Source of the DNA: Ryuthela nishihirai
Lineage: Eukaryota > Arthropoda > Arachnida > Araneae > Heptathelidae
Assembly (NCBI GenBank): GCA_038380435.1
Contig: JAWZYU010000013.1
Span: 15,079,901-15,143,900 of the forward strand
DNA length: 64,000 nucleotides
Direction: 5' to 3'
The notes under the pieces were generated by a model. The model was not told the origin of the DNA. It was given only the letters and a program-made list of their open reading frames with translations, and ran no database searches. Both the position numbers and the translations under genes were made by a program. Positions 1 through 11,078 of this stretch are shown here, piece by piece (positions within the stretch are counted from its first letter, which is position 1; each line of letters opens with the position of its first letter).

Positions 1-152
1 ATAAATATATATATACCTTATTTAGAAGGAAATTTATTCATATTAATTAGCAATTACCACAATGTTATATACAAATAATTTTCCTTCTAAATAATATATA
101 TTTAAAAATATATATATATATTAGTATAAAGATTGGTATAAACGTACACCAG
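1..152. repeat. Foldback MITE, copy 1 (cut by window edge)
   Basis: An AT-rich inverted-repeat element. The motif TTATTTAGAAGGAAA on the left is answered by TTTTCCTTCTAAATAA on the right, and the right end reads AGTATAAAGATTGGTATAAA followed by CGTACACC. The same architecture and right end recur at 7686-7862, so this is a repeat family. The left terminus lies outside the window. No coding capacity is visible. Confidence 0.6.
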
Positions 153-475
153 TAATAATAGTAATAGAAATAAATAAATAATTATTATTAACCGAAGTTC
201 CGGTTCATTTTTGTTCAATCTTACCCCCCCCCCCCCCTCTTCCACCACTATCACCATCACCTTTTTTCTTTTTTTCTAGTCTAGGCCTGCTTACATTGAC
301 TTTTTATACCATTTTTTAAAACAGAATGATTTACTTTTGAAATATTAATTTCTTCTGGTTTAAATCTCATTATAGTAATATTTCTTATTATTGATGTACA
401 CAAAAAATGAATGCGATTCTAATATTCTGCATTAATTAATCACTAGGTGCTAAAGACAGAATCGGATCCTATGCA
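153..475. other. Upstream region of the fucosyltransferase gene
   Basis: No gene is seen. The stretch holds a run of 14 C at 224-237 followed by a pyrimidine-rich stretch. An in-frame TAA at 437-439 precedes the fucosyltransferase ATG with no intervening in-frame ATG, which supports the start at 476. Weak AG acceptor-like sites near 445 and 459 leave room for a 5'UTR intron. I see no convincing TATA box. Confidence 0.4.
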
Positions 476-1735
476 ATGATTTCGAAGCCACTTCGCCTCT
501 TCATGATGCTCCTGTTGTCTGCCACCGTCTCACTGCTTACTTGGTCCTTACTTTTTGCTAACCATGATTTCAGTCTACTTGATCTTTTGCCTTCAAGTGA
601 GGTGATCCCTCAGCCATCTCTTCTCAAAACGAATGCGTTCATGCCGTCTCACCTAAAAGGGAAAAAACTTGCTTTCCATCAGATTTACGAGTCGAGAAAG
701 GTGGGCATTTTTGCTCTTGAAAAGAATGGCAATGCACCTGAGGGCAGCACTGTCAAAACCATTCTTCTCTGGACTAAATGGAATGGATTGTGGAACACAA
801 TCAACTACTACTTTCTGGAGCGTGGCAAAATTTCCTTTGTCAAATACGGGTGTCCTTATAAAAAGTGCATGGTAACTCGAGACAGAAAACAACTGAATAC
901 AGCTGATGCAGTGCTCTTTCATCTGTTAGACATCAAATTGAATGATTTACCTCGAAAGCATCGGTGGGATCAACTGTGGATTGTATATATCATGGAAGCG
1001 CCTTGGCTTGTTAACCGCTCTCATCTTCATCAACTTCCAAATGAAATGTTCAACTTGACTATGAGTTACAGAGAAGACTCGATTATCCCAGTACGTTACG
1101 GATTCATCAAGAAGAAAGAAAAACTTGAGAACAGGATTATCGAATGGAATTTAATCTTTCGTAATAAGCGGGGCTCTGTAGTTTGGTTTGTAAGTGACTG
1201 CAATACTGATAGCAAAAGAGAAAAGTATGTGGAAGAGTTAAAAAAATACATAGATGTCGATACCTATGGGCTGTGTGGAGATAAAAAGTGTTTTCCCTCC
1301 CAATCAGCAACATGCTATGATAACATTATTAATCAATATAAATTTTACCTCTCTTTTGAAAACTCCATTTGCAATGATTATGTCACTGAAAAATTTTTCA
1401 ATGTTTTCAATTACGACATCGTAGCCATCGTGTTTGGAGGTTCCAATTATTCCAATATTGCACCTTCTGGCACCTACATAGATGCAGGATTGTATCCAGA
1501 ACCATTCAACTTAGCTGAGTATCTTAAATATGTAGGCAGCAGCGTGACTCTATATAGCTCCTTTCTGCAAAGAAAAGCCCAATATAAAGCATATTTAGAC
1601 CCTTGGACGTGTCGCTTGTGTAAGAAGTTGCACCAGCCGTTGACGTCATCTGTACTCAGTAATGTCACTGAGTGGTGGGTGAAGAATGCCAGCTGCAGAA
1701 GTTGGGAAAAGAATAAAGGATACTACATGCTCTAG
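476..1735 (+). CDS. Alpha-1,3-fucosyltransferase (GT10), single exon
   Basis: A 419-residue intact ORF with the layout of a Golgi type II alpha-1,3-fucosyltransferase. Such enzymes move fucose from GDP-fucose to N-acetylglucosamine on glycans. Residues 7-28 form a hydrophobic signal anchor after a short cytoplasmic tail, followed by a stem. The catalytic domain shows a CPYKKC segment (126-131), ADAVLFH (144-150), a segment with EAPW and NLTMSYREDS (about 174-202), SDC (240-242) and a VDTYG motif with paired cysteines (261-272). The GT10 signature is at 288-306 (YKFYLSFENS, then DYVTEK). The C-terminal CRLC (379-382) is also typical. Five N-X-S/T sequons are at 180, 193, 324, 396 and 404. The length is usual for the family. 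The ORF is uninterrupted and carries every hallmark motif, so it is probably functional. It matches the invertebrate 'fucosyltransferase C-like' group, but the exact acceptor and linkage cannot be told from sequence. A retrogene or a naturally intronless member are both possible. Confidence 0.93.
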   Translation: MISKPLRLFMMLLLSATVSLLTWSLLFANHDFSLLDLLPSSEVIPQPSLLKTNAFMPSHLKGKKLAFHQIYESRKVGIFALEKNGNAPEGSTVKTILLWTKWNGLWNTINYYFLERGKISFVKYGCPYKKCMVTRDRKQLNTADAVLFHLLDIKLNDLPRKHRWDQLWIVYIMEAPWLVNRSHLHQLPNEMFNLTMSYREDSIIPVRYGFIKKKEKLENRIIEWNLIFRNKRGSVVWFVSDCNTDSKREKYVEELKKYIDVDTYGLCGDKKCFPSQSATCYDNIINQYKFYLSFENSICNDYVTEKFFNVFNYDIVAIVFGGSNYSNIAPSGTYIDAGLYPEPFNLAEYLKYVGSSVTLYSSFLQRKAQYKAYLDPWTCRLCKKLHQPLTSSVLSNVTEWWVKNASCRSWEKNKGYYML

Positions 1736-1753
1736 TTAACATAACATTTTTAA

Positions 1754-1765
1754 AATAAAAATAAA
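1754..1765 (+). terminator. Tandem AATAAA polyadenylation signals of the fucosyltransferase gene
   Basis: Two abutting AATAAA hexamers lie 19-30 bases after the TAG stop at 1733-1735. If used, the 3'UTR would be only about 40-50 bases long. Position and sequence are seen; use is inferred. Confidence 0.5.
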
Positions 1766-1878
1766 TGCTACTTATAGTGAACAACCATCATTATCTAATA
1801 TCTATTATAAATAATTCGTGTATTAGGGTGGGCAAGTTGCATGTACATCTGCTTGGGCACCATATCTTTTTTCTACGG

Positions 1879-2089
1879 TAGGGGTTCTCAACGTGGGATA
1901 CGCGGTAAAAAATTTTCGAGTACGCCGTGAGAGCTCAAAAGTCGCTAGATATATGTTATATATATATATGTTTTATTTTATTCCCATTGTTATGCTATAA
2001 CTATAGTTTTATCTATCTATACAAGGGGTATGCCAATTACATACACATTTCCATGGGGTACGTGAAGCACAAAAGGTTGAGAACCACTA
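1879..2089. mobile_element. hAT-type non-autonomous element (MITE), 211 bp
   Basis: The left end TAGGGGTTCTCAAC and the right end GTTGAGAACCACTA form 14-bp terminal inverted repeats with one mismatch. They are flanked by an 8-bp duplication, TTCTACGG at 1871-1878 and TTCTACGC at 2090-2097 (7 of 8 identical). An 8-bp target-site duplication and ends of this sequence are typical of the hAT superfamily. A 70-residue ORF inside it is not transposase-like, so the element depends on transposase supplied in trans. Confidence 0.85.
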
Positions 2090-2097
2090 TTCTACGC

Positions 2098-2894
2098 TAT
2101 TCTCCAGCATGCGCTGGCTCATTGTTGATGATAGCTTAATTGTTACACAAATTGCTACACCTATTTATCTCTGTCGTAAAAGATTTCAACTTTCTGTAAT
2201 TCTCCAGATACGTGACTGACTGGTCCCAAATTTCGTTCATGGTTTTCCTCTATTCTACGCAGTGTTGTGTTGACAATTCAAATCACTACCTATAATAGTT
2301 GCGTTAAAAAATTGAGTCTCTGTCAATGATAGAACTTAAATTTTTGAGTTCAAGACAACTAGTATTATTGCAGTTCAAAAATGAGTTGAATTTAAATGGG
2401 TGAAGTCGCTAGCAGTAGCATAAACGTTGCTCAATGCACTCTCAGGGAGATGAACATTGCTCACTTTAAAGCATTTAACAAAAATGCACTTCCATAAAAT
2501 TATACATATTACATTAATAAATATATGCACATAAAACTTTAATAAACGGATTTTTTTAGATTGTATAATAATATTTTGATGTACTATTGTCAGCTGTTTT
2601 CTTTCACCCTTCGTTGCATATCTGGAGAATTTGAATCGGTTGACCGCATTTATAGCATGTGAAGAACATGACTATGGATTTGGAAGGATTCAAATGCAAA
2701 CTCCCCTCACTTCGGTTAGCTTTCGAGCGACTTAAACTTGAACATATTCAACTCCATTGAGACAAGAAAAGGAACATACTAAGAATATAATTCATTTATG
2801 GCGCATCCTTAATTACCTCATTAAATTCGCAATATAAATCATTTACAGCTTCTACTGCAACTATTTTACACCCTGCTAAATAGTAATCAGCTTT
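2098..2894. other. Intergenic, no gene seen
   Basis: No coding similarity is visible. A short inverted repeat, AATTCTCCAGATACG near 2200 against CATATCTGGAGAATT near 2617, might mark the ends of a further small decayed element of about 430 bp. No target-site duplication could be found. Confidence 0.3.
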
Positions 2895-5800
2895 ACAGGA
2901 TCTTGGTACTGACCATTTATACCCAATGAACTGTTAACAGCTTACAGCATGATTACGGATCCTGAACTTGTTTCACTGATGAGCTTATGCAGAAAGAAAA
3001 TCTGCTGCAGTGTTTTCTGTGTGCTTGTGGGTTGACAGCCCCAAAAGAATAGATGTACAGGATACATTATATCTCTGGTGGATAATAATGACCAGAGGCT
3101 ATCACAGGTACCTGAAACCTTACTTCTAGGGAAATCACTGACCCTTCACTGGATGAAGTTCCTATCAGCATATACAAAATGGGTATAAACTGGAAGAGCT
3201 GTGTACCAATCCCCAGTGATGATGCACAGAACCGGCCAGGTCTAGCGCCAAACTTCCGACCCCACCTTCTCGTGGTGCAGGCCACAAGTACCTTTTTTCA
3301 AAAGAGATATTCTCTTTTGCAAGGGAACGGAAGTGGAAGGCTACCAGTTCAGTATGTCCTACTGATCTGGTCATCTATGGCAACTTTTGTTTTTTTACAA
3401 CCCAGCTGAGTGGTTAATTTCATAGGGTCCTGGTGCTAACAATTTATACCTACTAGACTGGAATTGTTTATGGATTTTAGCTTGATTATGGATCCTGGAC
3501 TTGCTGCACTAGTGGGCCTCTGTTGAGGGAGACTGCCGCTGTGTTTTCTGTTTGCTTGTGGGTTGCCAGCCCTAAGTGAACAGAGGCACAGGATACCTTA
3601 TATCAGCTGGTAGAGAATCCTGATCAGAGGCCATCGCAGGTACCTGAACTTATTAATCCTAAATTGGAGTAATGTAAGTACTCCAATTACAATTTAGTCC
3701 TAATAAGGAGTATGATAAGTAATTACTTATCAATCCTAAATTGGAGTAATGTGCCTCATGCAGGTCATATGGCTCTTGAAAAGGTGGTGCCTGAAATTCC
3801 TACCAGCATCGGTGACTTCAGCCTTTAGAGGAGAGCGACGGGTGTGACAGGAGGCTGTTTGCTATTGTTGGCCCTATCTCTCTCAATAAACCTAGTTTCT
3901 TTAAAAATCCTACTAATCATTTTCTCTCTGCAGGAACGTGGAACCGAGAACATTACATAGAAATTATTCTCTAATGTCCTCACGTAGAAATTCCAGGGTT
4001 ATAACCTAGATATTCTAGGCTTGCAAGAGACCAGATGGACATGTAAAGGTGAGATACTTAAAAATAACTTTTAATTTCTCTTTTCAGGGAGGAAGTAAGG
4101 AAAGCATCTCCAAGATGTAGGCTCGCTTCTCAGTAGACACGCCAGTGATGCTCTTCTAGGATACTGACTGCATTAATGAAAGATTTCTTACAGCAAAATT
4201 TAAAACAAAAATTAAAGACTTGAATGTCATCTGTTGTTATGCCCCCACAGACGACTCTGATGAGAAAGAAAGGGATATGTTTTACAGCAAGCTTCAAGAT
4301 ATTTTGAATTCTGTGAAGGAGATGTTTTTCTTGTGCTAGGTGACTTCAATGCTCAAGTTGGTACTGACACTGACCTTTGGGCAGGAGTTTTAGGTCCCTT
4401 TGGCATTGGTAGTTCCAATGGCAATGGGGAACGTCTCCTACAGGTAAGTAAACTTAATGGTTTACGAATAGCTAACATATACTACAAACATTGGGACATT
4501 TATAAATATACGTGTGTTTCACCTGATGGATTGCACAGGAACATATATTTTAATTAACAGCAAATCGGCCAGTTCAGTTAGGAATAGCAGATCATACAGG
4601 GAGCCAATATTGGATCTGGCCATTATCTGGTCAAAAATGTCTTGCAGCTGAAGCTTAAGAAACATTGTGCTAAGTTTAATAAAATTACCTTCAACACTGA
4701 AGGTCTGAAAGATCCAGATATAGCAAAGCATACCATGATAGGCTATTTAGTCATTATGACAATTGTGGCTTGCTTACTGCTGAAGTTCAGAAAGAATGGG
4801 ATCAGTTTAAACAGGCTTTTTGTGAAAAAAAAAAAACAGTACTCTTTTGGGTAAAAGGGAACAGAGGAAATAAAATTGAGTGATAAGGCTATGGAACTTA
4901 TTTCTGAAAGAAGGAAGTGCAGGATTAATATGAATCAACACCCTACTAGCCCTAACAGAAGGCATTACAATGAGCTTAATAAACGTGTAAAGAATCGGTT
5001 AACAGCTGATAAGAATCTTTGGCTTGATAGCTTGGCTGACAAAGCAGACAGCACAACAGCAAGGGGTTGTACCAAACTGTTAATGTTTTATGCGGTGAGA
5101 AACAGACAGGTACACAGGGACTGCGGAATAAACAGGTTGAATGTGAGGATTCTGTGATGGCTAGGTGGGCTGAGAATTTCAGACATGTTCTAAATAATGT
5201 GATTATTTCTACTCCCATTGTTTGTAATGAGGATAGATGCATCACTGGCATTTATGATGGCCCTATATCACATTCCAAAGCTGCATTCGCTATCTCTAAA
5301 TTGAAACTGCATAAATCCCTAGGGGTGGACGAAAACTCCACTGAAATGCTTAGAGCTGGAACATTTGTATTGTCACATTGCTGACTGAAATTTTGAATAT
5401 ATTTTTTGATAAAGTTGTTGTTTCTAAGGATTTTACTAAAGCTATTATTGCCCAAATTTTAAAAAAGGTGATTGCAGTTATAGGGCAATTAGTTTACTTT
5501 CTGTTTTAGGTCAAGTTCTGTACATGATTATACTTAATAGAATTAAGAATTTGTTGATGGACAACTGTGTGATGGACAGTGTGGATTCAGAAGTGGCAGG
5601 GGATGTATTGATCAAATATTTTCACTTAGGCAGATTCTTGAGAAACGTTGTTTCAGAAACTTGTGGTTGCTAGCTTTATAGATTTCAAAAAGGTTTGGCT
5701 CTGTTGATATACATAATTTGTGGTTGATTGTTAGATTATATGGAATACCTGATAAGTGAGTTAGTGTAATGAATGCTCGATAATAACAACACGGAGTCGT

Positions 5801-5978
5801 ATGTGAGAGTTGGTACATTTTTCAACAATTGGTTTAGTGTTGCTAGTGGAGTTTCAAAGTTTAACAAGTTCATAATTATTGTAATTTAGGTAAGGTGCTC
5901 AGTCTTGTAAAATTCTGTATAGAATTTCTACGACAAGGGTGAATTTTGTCTCCATTTTTGTTTGGTTATTAAGTTATG
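2895..5978 (+). mobile_element. LINE-A copy a (RTE-like non-LTR retrotransposon), decayed
   Basis: This is sense-oriented and collinear with the better preserved LINE-A at 23448-26959. It contains a 5' region present twice in part, an apurinic-like endonuclease domain from about 3990 to 4560 (LGDFNAQVGT, translated from 4336), a linker, and the first half of the reverse transcriptase up to about 5978. There are many frameshifts and stops; the longest remaining reading frames are about 70-105 codons. LINE-A sequence stops where a different LINE (5979-7651) begins. A short palindromic insertion with a 21-bp direct repeat lies at about 3655-3753, and a piece of LINE-B 3'UTR at about 5858-5930. 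It is a pseudogene. Confidence 0.8.
5858..5930 (+). repeat. LINE-B 3'UTR fragment inside LINE-A copy a
   Basis: About 65 bases, starting CAAGTTCATAATTATTGTAA, nearly repeat the LINE-B 3'UTR sequence at 7484-7548. They interrupt the LINE-A reverse transcriptase just before its ACGACAAGGGTG block. The simplest reading is a very short, 5'-truncated LINE-B insertion that is separate from the long LINE-B starting about 50 bases downstream. Confidence 0.6.
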
Positions 5979-7651
5979 CTTTCTCGTTCCCGCTTCCACA
6001 AACGAAGTGTATCATGAATTATTAAAACTAAATGTTAACAAAAGTTATGGAATTGATGGTATTCTAGCAAAACCCATTAAGTTTGTTGCTAATTTAATCG
6101 CTGCACCACAAGCCGCTATTTTAAATGCTTCAATGACGAAAGGTATTGTTCCCAATTAAATAAAAATTTCTCGTGTAATAGCTGTTTCCAAACTGCATAT
6201 AAAAATGACGCATCAAATTATCGACCATATCGGTTCTTTCTACTTCCGCTGAAGTCATGGAAAAAATAATTTCTAAAAGAGTACTAGATTTTGTTTTTAA
6301 TTATAATATTTTACATAAAAACCAATTTGGTTTCTAACTGGGAATTCAACAGAAAAAGCTTTAATAAATATAAGAGTCTCTGTACAAAAATACTGAAAAC
6401 AAGCTACTCACTATAGGCATTTTTCTACTTATCTAAAGCATTTGACTCTATCTGTCACGAAATTTTGTTATACAAGTTATACCATTATGGTTTTCGGGGC
6501 ATTATTTACAAATGGTTTCAAAATTACTTATCGAACAGAAAGCAAGTTGTTTCTTATAATTATAATGTATCCGTGACTTGTAGCCTTAAAAGAGGTGTAC
6601 CTCAAGGCTCTAATCTAGGACCACTACCTTTTCTCCTGTATGTTAACGATACTATTTCGAATAATTCTTCTCCAATATTATTTACAGACGATACTAGTAC
6701 GTTTTATACAGGTAAAACCATTGATAATTTAATTGACATCGTTAATAACGATTGAAAAATTTATGCAAAATGGTTTAGAGCTAATAAACTCCAGTTAAAC
6801 ATTGGCAAAAATATATCATATTTGGTGCAACTGTAAAAACTACAAATCTTTACCTACAAGAAATATGCATTGATGGAAATGTAATCGAATTAACAAAATT
6901 AAATTCTTAGGAACCTACTGGCAACGTAAAATGGAATGAACACGTTATGAACATTAGGAAAAAAATTTCCAGGAATATCGGTTCTTATTAGACGCTATAG
7001 ATTCATGTTTCATTTTCGAATTAAATTGCAATTGTATAACTCCCTTATTTATCATCATCTACATTGTTGCATTTTAATATGTGGTAACACAAGTAATCGG
7101 AACTCTGTACAATCTAAACTTTAATGAACATACTAAATAATTTTTTGAAAAAGTCAAAATTCCACAACTTCCGGATCTATACAAATTAAATATAGCACTG
7201 TTTATGTTCTGTGCTATTAGATTAAAAAAATACGATATAAATTTCCAAAGGATGTGCTATTATTACCCAAGTCGACAGCAACTTGACCTAGAATTACCAC
7301 TATGCAGAACAAATTATGGCCAAGCATCACTAACCTTTCAGGGTGCGAAAATTTGGAATAATTTACATATTAATTTAAAAGCTGAAAAGTATTCTGTATT
7401 CAAATGTAGTTTGCTAACTACTTAACTCATTAATATTTTTAATGCTTAAAATACTGGTGTGTCATACAGTAGATATTTGTCACAAGTTCATAATTATTTT
7501 AATTTAGCTAAGGTGCTCAGTCTTGTCAAATTCTGTATTGAATTTTTTTAACCGAGAGTCCCGTTTTACGCGAATTGTGTTATATTAACTAGCATAACGT
7601 CTTTGTACTGCATAATAAAATGGAAATAAAAATTATTATTATTATTATTAG
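5979..7651 (+). mobile_element. LINE-B: CR1/L2-like non-LTR retrotransposon, 5'-truncated pseudogene
   Basis: Broken reading frames encode the second half of a reverse transcriptase. They include an FDSICHEILLYKLYHYGF segment (around 6430-6490), the GVPQGSNLGPL motif (around 6593-6630) and LFTDDTSTF in place of the usual FADD catalytic box (around 6680-6705). A C-terminal stretch, RTNYGQASLTFQGAKIWN (around 7300-7355), is typical of CR1/L2/Rex-like LINEs. The 3'UTR ends in ATT repeats at 7636-7651. Stops and frameshifts disable it, and the changed catalytic box fits decay. The clade is inferred from motif style and was not tested phylogenetically. Confidence 0.75.
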
Positions 7652-7685
7652 AGAAATGAAACAACACCTCCTTAACAGAAGGCCA

Positions 7686-7862
7686 GTGTGCTTTTATACC
7701 AATCTTTATAGCAATGTTGATTTATAAATATACTTTATTTAGAAAGAAAATTGTTTGCATTTAATAACATCATAATTGCTATTAAATATGAATAATTTTC
7801 CTTCTAAATAAGATATATTTATCAATAAGCATTAGTATAAAGATTAGTATAAAATTACACCA
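7686..7862. mobile_element. Foldback MITE, copy 2, complete
   Basis: Nearly the whole 177-bp element is two inverted arms of about 80 bases. The left arm begins GTGTGCTTTTATACCAATCT. The right arm, read in reverse, begins GGTGTAATTTTATACTAATC. Both arms carry the CTTATTTAGAARGAAAATT core, and the centre is a short AT-rich spacer. It matches copy 1 at 1-152. It has no coding capacity, and the mobilising transposase family is unknown. Confidence 0.65.
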
Positions 7863-7870
7863 TTAATAAT

Positions 7871-8460
7871 AAATATGTCGGGATTATAGGACTACCTATG
7901 CGGATGTCATAATTTCGTCCACCGGCCTTCTGTTATAAGAGTTGGGTGAAGTGACCTTAACGTGTCTTCCATTTTGGGTAAAAGTAAATCAAATCTTACC
8001 AATCACATGCACCAGTTTCTACACGTGTGCAATATTCTTCTAAAAGTCTTAAATACACAATCGTGACTTGCAGGAAAACTTTAAAATTAATATCAAAACG
8101 TAATATCGCAACTAATGAAGTCGTTACCTCAAACCGTTTGCTAAACTTGTTTTACGTTACATGAGGTAGTTTTCTGGTTTGAATATGATTGTTACCAAAT
8201 ATGGAAATTTAAGAGTTCATATATTGATGTGTACAGCTTGCCAATGCAAAGAAAACGTTTTCTATGCCACTGTCTGAGCTACACAAAATAATAAGCTTGT
8301 TTCCATCAGGGGGGTAGCGAAGGGGCTATGGTTGGAGGGGGAGGGAGAACGAAAATTTTCCCACTTTGAAATCAAAATTTTCCTACTGAGAAATAATGTC
8401 TTTGTCAGGGACGTTCCCAGGATTTCGTTCCATTGTGAGGGGGGGGGGGGGCAGCTCCCC
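7871..8460. other. Intergenic, no gene seen
   Basis: No recognisable coding or repeat family is present. A run of 13 G sits at 8439-8451. A 118-codon open frame entered here (8332-8688) is made of low-complexity and tandem-repeat sequence and is not supported as a gene. Confidence 0.3.
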
Positions 8461-8785
8461 AAGGTTTTGCCTCGATTTCACCACTGTGCCATAATTTTAA
8501 CAAAAAAAAAAGCTATTTTTACATCTTACCTGAATTTTACCAAGTCACTTCGAATTTTGCCAACTCCCCAACATTTTGCCAAGTTGCTTCGATTTTGCCC
8601 ACTCTCTATGATTTTACAAAAACAATCCCAATTTTCACAATTAATCTGTATTTTACCAAGTGGCTTCGAATTTTGCCAATTCCCCTAGTGTTTTTCCCAA
8701 CTCGCTATAATTTTACAGGAAAAATCCCAATACTTACATCCAACTGAATTTTATCGTCATTTCGAATTTTGTCAGACTTGAATTT
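8461..8785. repeat. Degenerate tandem repeat, units of about 100-117 bp
   Basis: The block ATAATTTTA-ACAAAA, then a GAATTTTACCAAG segment, then TTCGAATTTTGCCAA recurs with starts near 8489, 8606 and 8705. This makes about three diverged units. The units are not coding. Confidence 0.6.
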
Positions 8786-9690
8786 TTAATGCAAAACAGG
8801 AAAAACTATATGTAATATTTGGAGCCATGCTGTTTAGTAAATTAAAGGTTTTTAATTTGGCCCCCTTAGAGATTGAATAGTGCTAGATTTTAGAAAATTG
8901 TACCTGGTGATTGAGCAATTTTGAAGCACATTTCAATGATTATGTGCTAACAATTGAACTTCTTTACATCTATTACATCATTATTAATTATATCATCAAT
9001 CACATCAATTATAATCTATATCATTCATTGCATGTAAATATTGAATAATAATTAAAAAATAGTGCTAATGATAATAAATATAAATTATAGATCAATTTGT
9101 TAAATGTAAAAAAGAAAAATAAACAAAGTCACAGTAAATGTTATTATGCACTGTGATGTCATTTTTAAAAGCATGCCTAGTATTAGCAGCTTGGATTCAT
9201 TTACAGGACTTCACTTGGTTGATTGAACAGGAGAAATTTCACAAAGTTGATTGACATTGAGAAACAGGAGGGCAGTTAAAATTGCATTTAAATACTGTAA
9301 CAGCTCTGCTTCAGCAGCGCATAGTGTGCACCAAAAAAACTAAAAATGTCACATTACTCAAAAACTGTCACTTTTACAGAAAAAAAAAGTCACTTGGCTT
9401 ATACATTGAAACTTAAAATTAACAGTGCTGTTTAATGCACCATTACAGACTCTCTACAGCTTCTGCAGTTTCCTTTGGACTTCATTCACGAAATATGCTC
9501 CTTCAAAACTGCTCAACCACTAAGTATACTTCTCTAATTATCAGGAAAATATTAAAATCTGGCACCTCTCAATCCCCAAGGGGGGGGGGGGGGATTTAAA
9601 AAGTTTACTGTACTAAAATGCATGTTCCCAAATATTGTGTGTTAGAGTTACAGATTCTTCTTGTTGTGTTAGTGTCATCAGGATCCTCAA
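8786..9690. other. Intergenic AT-rich stretch, no gene seen
   Basis: Only low-complexity AT-rich DNA and a run of 14 G at 9580-9593 are visible. The right part may contain the 3' flank of the Tigger-like relic that follows. Confidence 0.3.
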
Positions 9691-10960
9691 CTTCTGTATC
9701 GGGAGCAAAAGAGGTTGAAGGCCAATTTTCCAAACTCTGAGCTCTTTCAATTACTATTCGAATATCTGCCAGTTTCCTTTTTTTTGCCTGTTTCCGATGA
9801 AATTATATTTTTTTTTCAAATGCAGCTGCATTACTTCTTGACCTGAGAAAGAGGGTTGCTCATAATCAAACTTCATGAACAGCTCTATAGCCTTTACAAC
9901 ATCAGCCCAAGACACTTTGCATTTGATCAAAATTTGAATCTTAATCCTAGGGACACACATTTTGCTGGATTAACAACTCAGTCCAAAATTTAAAAATTAG
10001 TATTGGTTTGTGCAACATCGTGTTTTGTGTCAATTTGTGTCTATGACTAAACTTCTGCTTCAACTGAAGGGGCAGCATCTTGAAACACATCAATTATCTC
10101 TTTTTCGAGTCTCTTTTTCCTTTATATTGAAACCTTCAAACACCTTTTTATCAGATAATTACTCTACATCTGTCATTGCTGGCCACAATTTCCTCCAGGC
10201 CTTCCATGATGTTGTAGATTTAACAGCAGCCCATGCACAGGCTAAATTACAGTATCCATAATGCTGTACTAGGATATAAACTACTGAAGATGACCAACAT
10301 AATTCACAAATTTTCTCGGAAATCATTTCTGTAAAAGGACTTTAGTTTTTTAATTACCCTGATCCATAGGTTAGATGCGATGTAAAATTTGGTGCCATTG
10401 TAGGAAGGTGAACTTTAAAATTATCAATAATCAACAGAACTGAAGTATCTTCAGAATTTCCCATTTTCGTCAAATGTTTCTTGATAATTGGAATATAGGG
10501 TGAAACCAATACTGAAACAATTCAAGATACATCCATGCACTAGCCTTGTGCTTTTGTAATCAACATGCTTATGTTGAACATTTTTAAATGCCCAAAGATC
10601 TCCGAGTTTCGACTTTAATTTGTATGTTTCTATAGCATTTGTAGTACACAGTACAGTGAGGTGCTCCTTATCTGACTTATGTCCAGAAGCACCAACCTTA
10701 TCTGCCCTAGCAAGGGTAGAAGATGGCAATGATGCAGGAAGTGTCTCATCAGCATTGCAAACATGCTCTGGGATTAGTTTGCTTTTCAACAAGTTCCAGA
10801 AAAACACAATATTTTCAGCTCTTTATCTGCAGAAATTATCTCATCACTACATCAAGCCTTCTGAAACTCATGACACATTTTAAAGCATTGAATTTTATTA
10901 CGTTTTTCTGCAGCTTTATATAAAACAATGTTGACAATCCAACGTTTTATTCCTGCATAA
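9691..10960 (-). pseudogene. Tigger/jerky-type (pogo, DDE_1) transposase relic
   Basis: Read on the minus strand, separate frames keep landmarks of CENP-B/jerky-like transposases in the right order. First, near 10750, comes a CNADETLPASLPSSTLA segment with the first catalytic aspartate context. It is followed by SDKEHLTVLCTTNA and KLGDLWAFKN (10560-10690). Near 10190-10240 comes AWAAVKSTTSWKAWRKLWP, typical of the region after the DDE core. At 9754-9960 is the C-terminal VVKAIELFMKF/EQPSFSGQEVMQLH region. No frame runs through, so the relic is dead. Terminal inverted repeats were not identified. Confidence 0.72.
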
Positions 10961-11078
10961 TCTTGCTCCTTCATCCTTCACTTTCTAGCCTTTTTATAAT
11001 TACCAATATTTTAGCTAAATTAAGTGTAACATGCTTCCTTTTTGTCCTCTTTTCCTTATCCATTATTCACCATATTAA

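Noticed and set aside
8332..8688. A 118-codon plus-strand ORF
   Set aside because: It runs through a 13-G run and a tandem repeat and shows no domain.
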